From Candidatus Gastranaerophilales bacterium (GTDB lineage Bacteria; Cyanobacteriota; Vampirovibrionia; Gastranaerophilales; Gastranaerophilaceae): 14,157 nucleotides of DNA. Below, piece after piece: positions 12,911 to 14,157 of this stretch (its first letter is position 1; every line of letters starts with the position of its first letter). A model generated the notes under the pieces. It was given only the letters and a program-made list of their open reading frames with translations, was not told the DNA's origin and did not search any database. The stretch covers positions 1-14,157 of the forward strand of contig CALVAU010000088.1 in NCBI GenBank assembly GCA_944325615.1. Reading direction: 5' to 3'. Position numbers and translations under genes: made by a program.

Positions 12911-14157
12911 ATGCTCTGGTATGTAATTAATATCTCAATAATTGTCGTTTTCATCGCGCTATTTCTTGTAACAAGACAGATGAACAAGCGATGGTCTAAA
13001 ATTAACGATTATCTCGGAATGGTTACGAATACCGTCAACTCGGTACGTTACGGGAACCTCTCAACAAAGATAGAAAAAATAGAACATCCAACATATCAAA
13101 ACGTTACGGACAGTATTAACAGAATGGTTGAAACTCTAAACGACCGCGAAAAAATGATTGTTGAATATCAAGCCGAACTTATCAGGCAGAACAAATTACT
13201 TGAGAGCGTTATTAACTCTCTTTCTGACGGCATTCTTATCGTGAACGAGCAGGGGAATATCTTAAGAGCGACCCCGAAAATCATAAAATGGTTCGGGGTT
13301 AAAGGAAACGACATTTTAGGCAAAAACGTTTACGACTTTATTGAAATCGACGGCGGAAATACAATTGAAAAACTTTCAGATACCGATGTTTTTATAAAAA
13401 ATACTCCGACAAATAATTTTATAATAAATTCAGTAAGACTTTCTCTTGATGATAAAAAACGCTATGTTCTTCTTATAAAAGATATAACAACTCAAAGAGA
13501 AATAGAAACTTTAAAAGAAGATTTTGTTGCAACTCTGACCCATGACTTAAAAGTACCGATTGTAGCAGAAGCAAACATTCTGAATTTTCTTATAGACGGC
13601 AAGTTCGGAGAAATTAATGACAAACAAAAAGTTGCACTGTTAAATATGAAATCTTCAAACGAAGAGCTTATTGATCTTGTACAGATTGTTCTTGAAACTT
13701 ACAAAATCAAAGAAACAGGAATTCCTCTTCTTAAAGAAAATATTAAACTTAACGAATTTTTGACAGACATCGTGAATGAAGTTCAGCCAATCGCTGCCAA
13801 TTCAGGACTGGTCATTAACTTTACTCCGACCGAAAAGAATTTAACAGTATCTGCCGATGTCATGCAGCTTAAAAGGGTTGTTAAAAACTTAATTTCAAAC
13901 GCAATTTCGCACAGCAACACGAAAAAAGATATTGATATAAAAACCGGAGAAATCTCAGGTTTTGTCACAATTTCAGTAATAGATTACGGCCAGGGGCTTC
14001 CGGAAGAAGAACTTAAATTAATTTTTAACAAATATTATTCTGCCGCAAAAAAATTCCGTAAAATCGGAACCGGTTTAGGGCTTTATCTATCACAGCAGAT
14101 TGCAAAATCTCACGGCGGAGAAATTACCGTGCAAAGTGAAGAAAATGTCAGAACTGA
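12911..14157 (+). CDS. Membrane sensor histidine kinase with PAS domain (3' end outside window)
   Basis: The open frame runs from ATG 12911 past the window edge, so at least 415 residues are coded and the stop is not seen. One N-terminal membrane helix (about 3-20, LWYVINISIIVVFIALFLV) is followed by a HAMP-like linker (about 25-80) and a PAS domain (about 95-185, opening 'LLESVINSLSDGILIVNEQGNI'). The dimerisation domain holds the phospho-acceptor His211 in 'FVATLTHDLKVPI'. The ATP-binding domain shows the N box (VVKNLISNAISHS, 323-335), the G1 box DYGQGLP (358-364), an F-like segment IFNKYY (371-376) and the G2 box GTGLGLYLSQQIAKSHGG (386-403). It has little or no periplasmic sensor loop, so the signal is probably cytoplasmic and read by PAS. 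A response regulator may follow downstream. Confidence 0.95.
   Translation, partial: MLWYVINISIIVVFIALFLVTRQMNKRWSKINDYLGMVTNTVNSVRYGNLSTKIEKIEHPTYQNVTDSINRMVETLNDREKMIVEYQAELIRQNKLLESVINSLSDGILIVNEQGNILRATPKIIKWFGVKGNDILGKNVYDFIEIDGGNTIEKLSDTDVFIKNTPTNNFIINSVRLSLDDKKRYVLLIKDITTQREIETLKEDFVATLTHDLKVPIVAEANILNFLIDGKFGEINDKQKVALLNMKSSNEELIDLVQIVLETYKIKETGIPLLKENIKLNEFLTDIVNEVQPIAANSGLVINFTPTEKNLTVSADVMQLKRVVKNLISNAISHSNTKKDIDIKTGEISGFVTISVIDYGQGLPEEELKLIFNKYYSAAKKFRKIGTGLGLYLSQQIAKSHGGEITVQSEENVRT

Noticed and set aside
1..14157. CRISPR array, insertion sequence, prophage or attachment sites
   Set aside because: No regularly spaced repeats, transposase, integrase or phage genes; the direct repeat beside tRNA-Val is too short and tandem, with no integrase nearby.

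Overview
This window looks like AT-rich chromosomal DNA from a fermentative, Gram-negative-type gut bacterium. The best guess, by inference only, is a Gastranaerophilales-like (Melainabacteria/Vampirovibrionia) genome. Three things point there: a pilin-like protein with the methylation motif 'FTLAEVLITLGIIGIVAAM' and a C-terminus ending 'IKKDYPW'; a KdsC-type phosphatase, which implies LPS/KDO; and an AdhE with no respiratory genes nearby. No marker gene settles the taxonomy.

Layout. At 1-1821 (+) lies the end of a glycine cleavage cluster, gcvT (3' end only), gcvH and gcvPA, closed by a bidirectional terminator. From about 3573 down to 1857 (-) there is a mixed run: tRNA-Cys, a TPM-domain membrane protein, a 78-aa unknown, a duplicated tRNA-leader segment, tRNA-Val(GAC), and a GNAT acetyltransferase. 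At 3724-6396 (-) is a full-length bifunctional adhE with its own terminator, a good promoter, and a Rex-like operator over the transcription start. At 6619-7323 (+) is an unknown 234-aa protein that appears leaderless. It converges on a rhodanese-like gene (7361-7741, -), followed by a 98-aa unknown (7880-8176, -) with a strong promoter. The gap 8177-8568 holds repeated AAGTGT boxes, a perfect 16-bp hairpin and a plus-strand terminator. At 8569-12803 (-) is a run of pilin-like protein, lysC, a TPR protein and kdsC, listed in reverse order of transcription. Divergent from kdsC is a membrane sensor histidine kinase (12911 to the window edge, +).

How the genes fit together. GcvT/H/PA degrade glycine to one-carbon units, ammonia and CO2; the PLP-carrying partner GcvPB is not next to GcvPA. 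AdhE disposes of acetyl-CoA and NADH as ethanol, and a Rex site would tie it to the NADH/NAD ratio. kdsC, the TPR gene and lysC are tightly packed (25-nt overlap, 2-nt gap) and probably co-transcribed, though their functions differ.

The most unusual spot is the front of the pilin-like gene (about 9284-9532). A good ribosome-binding site and ATG are followed by a run of 13 G (transcribed strand). The present tract length leaves that ATG out of frame with the pilin, while 12 or 15 G would put it in frame. A palindromic repeat has also replaced the normal start region. This could be a phase-variable or decaying surface protein, or an assembly error in the homopolymer. Nothing here proves a new system.
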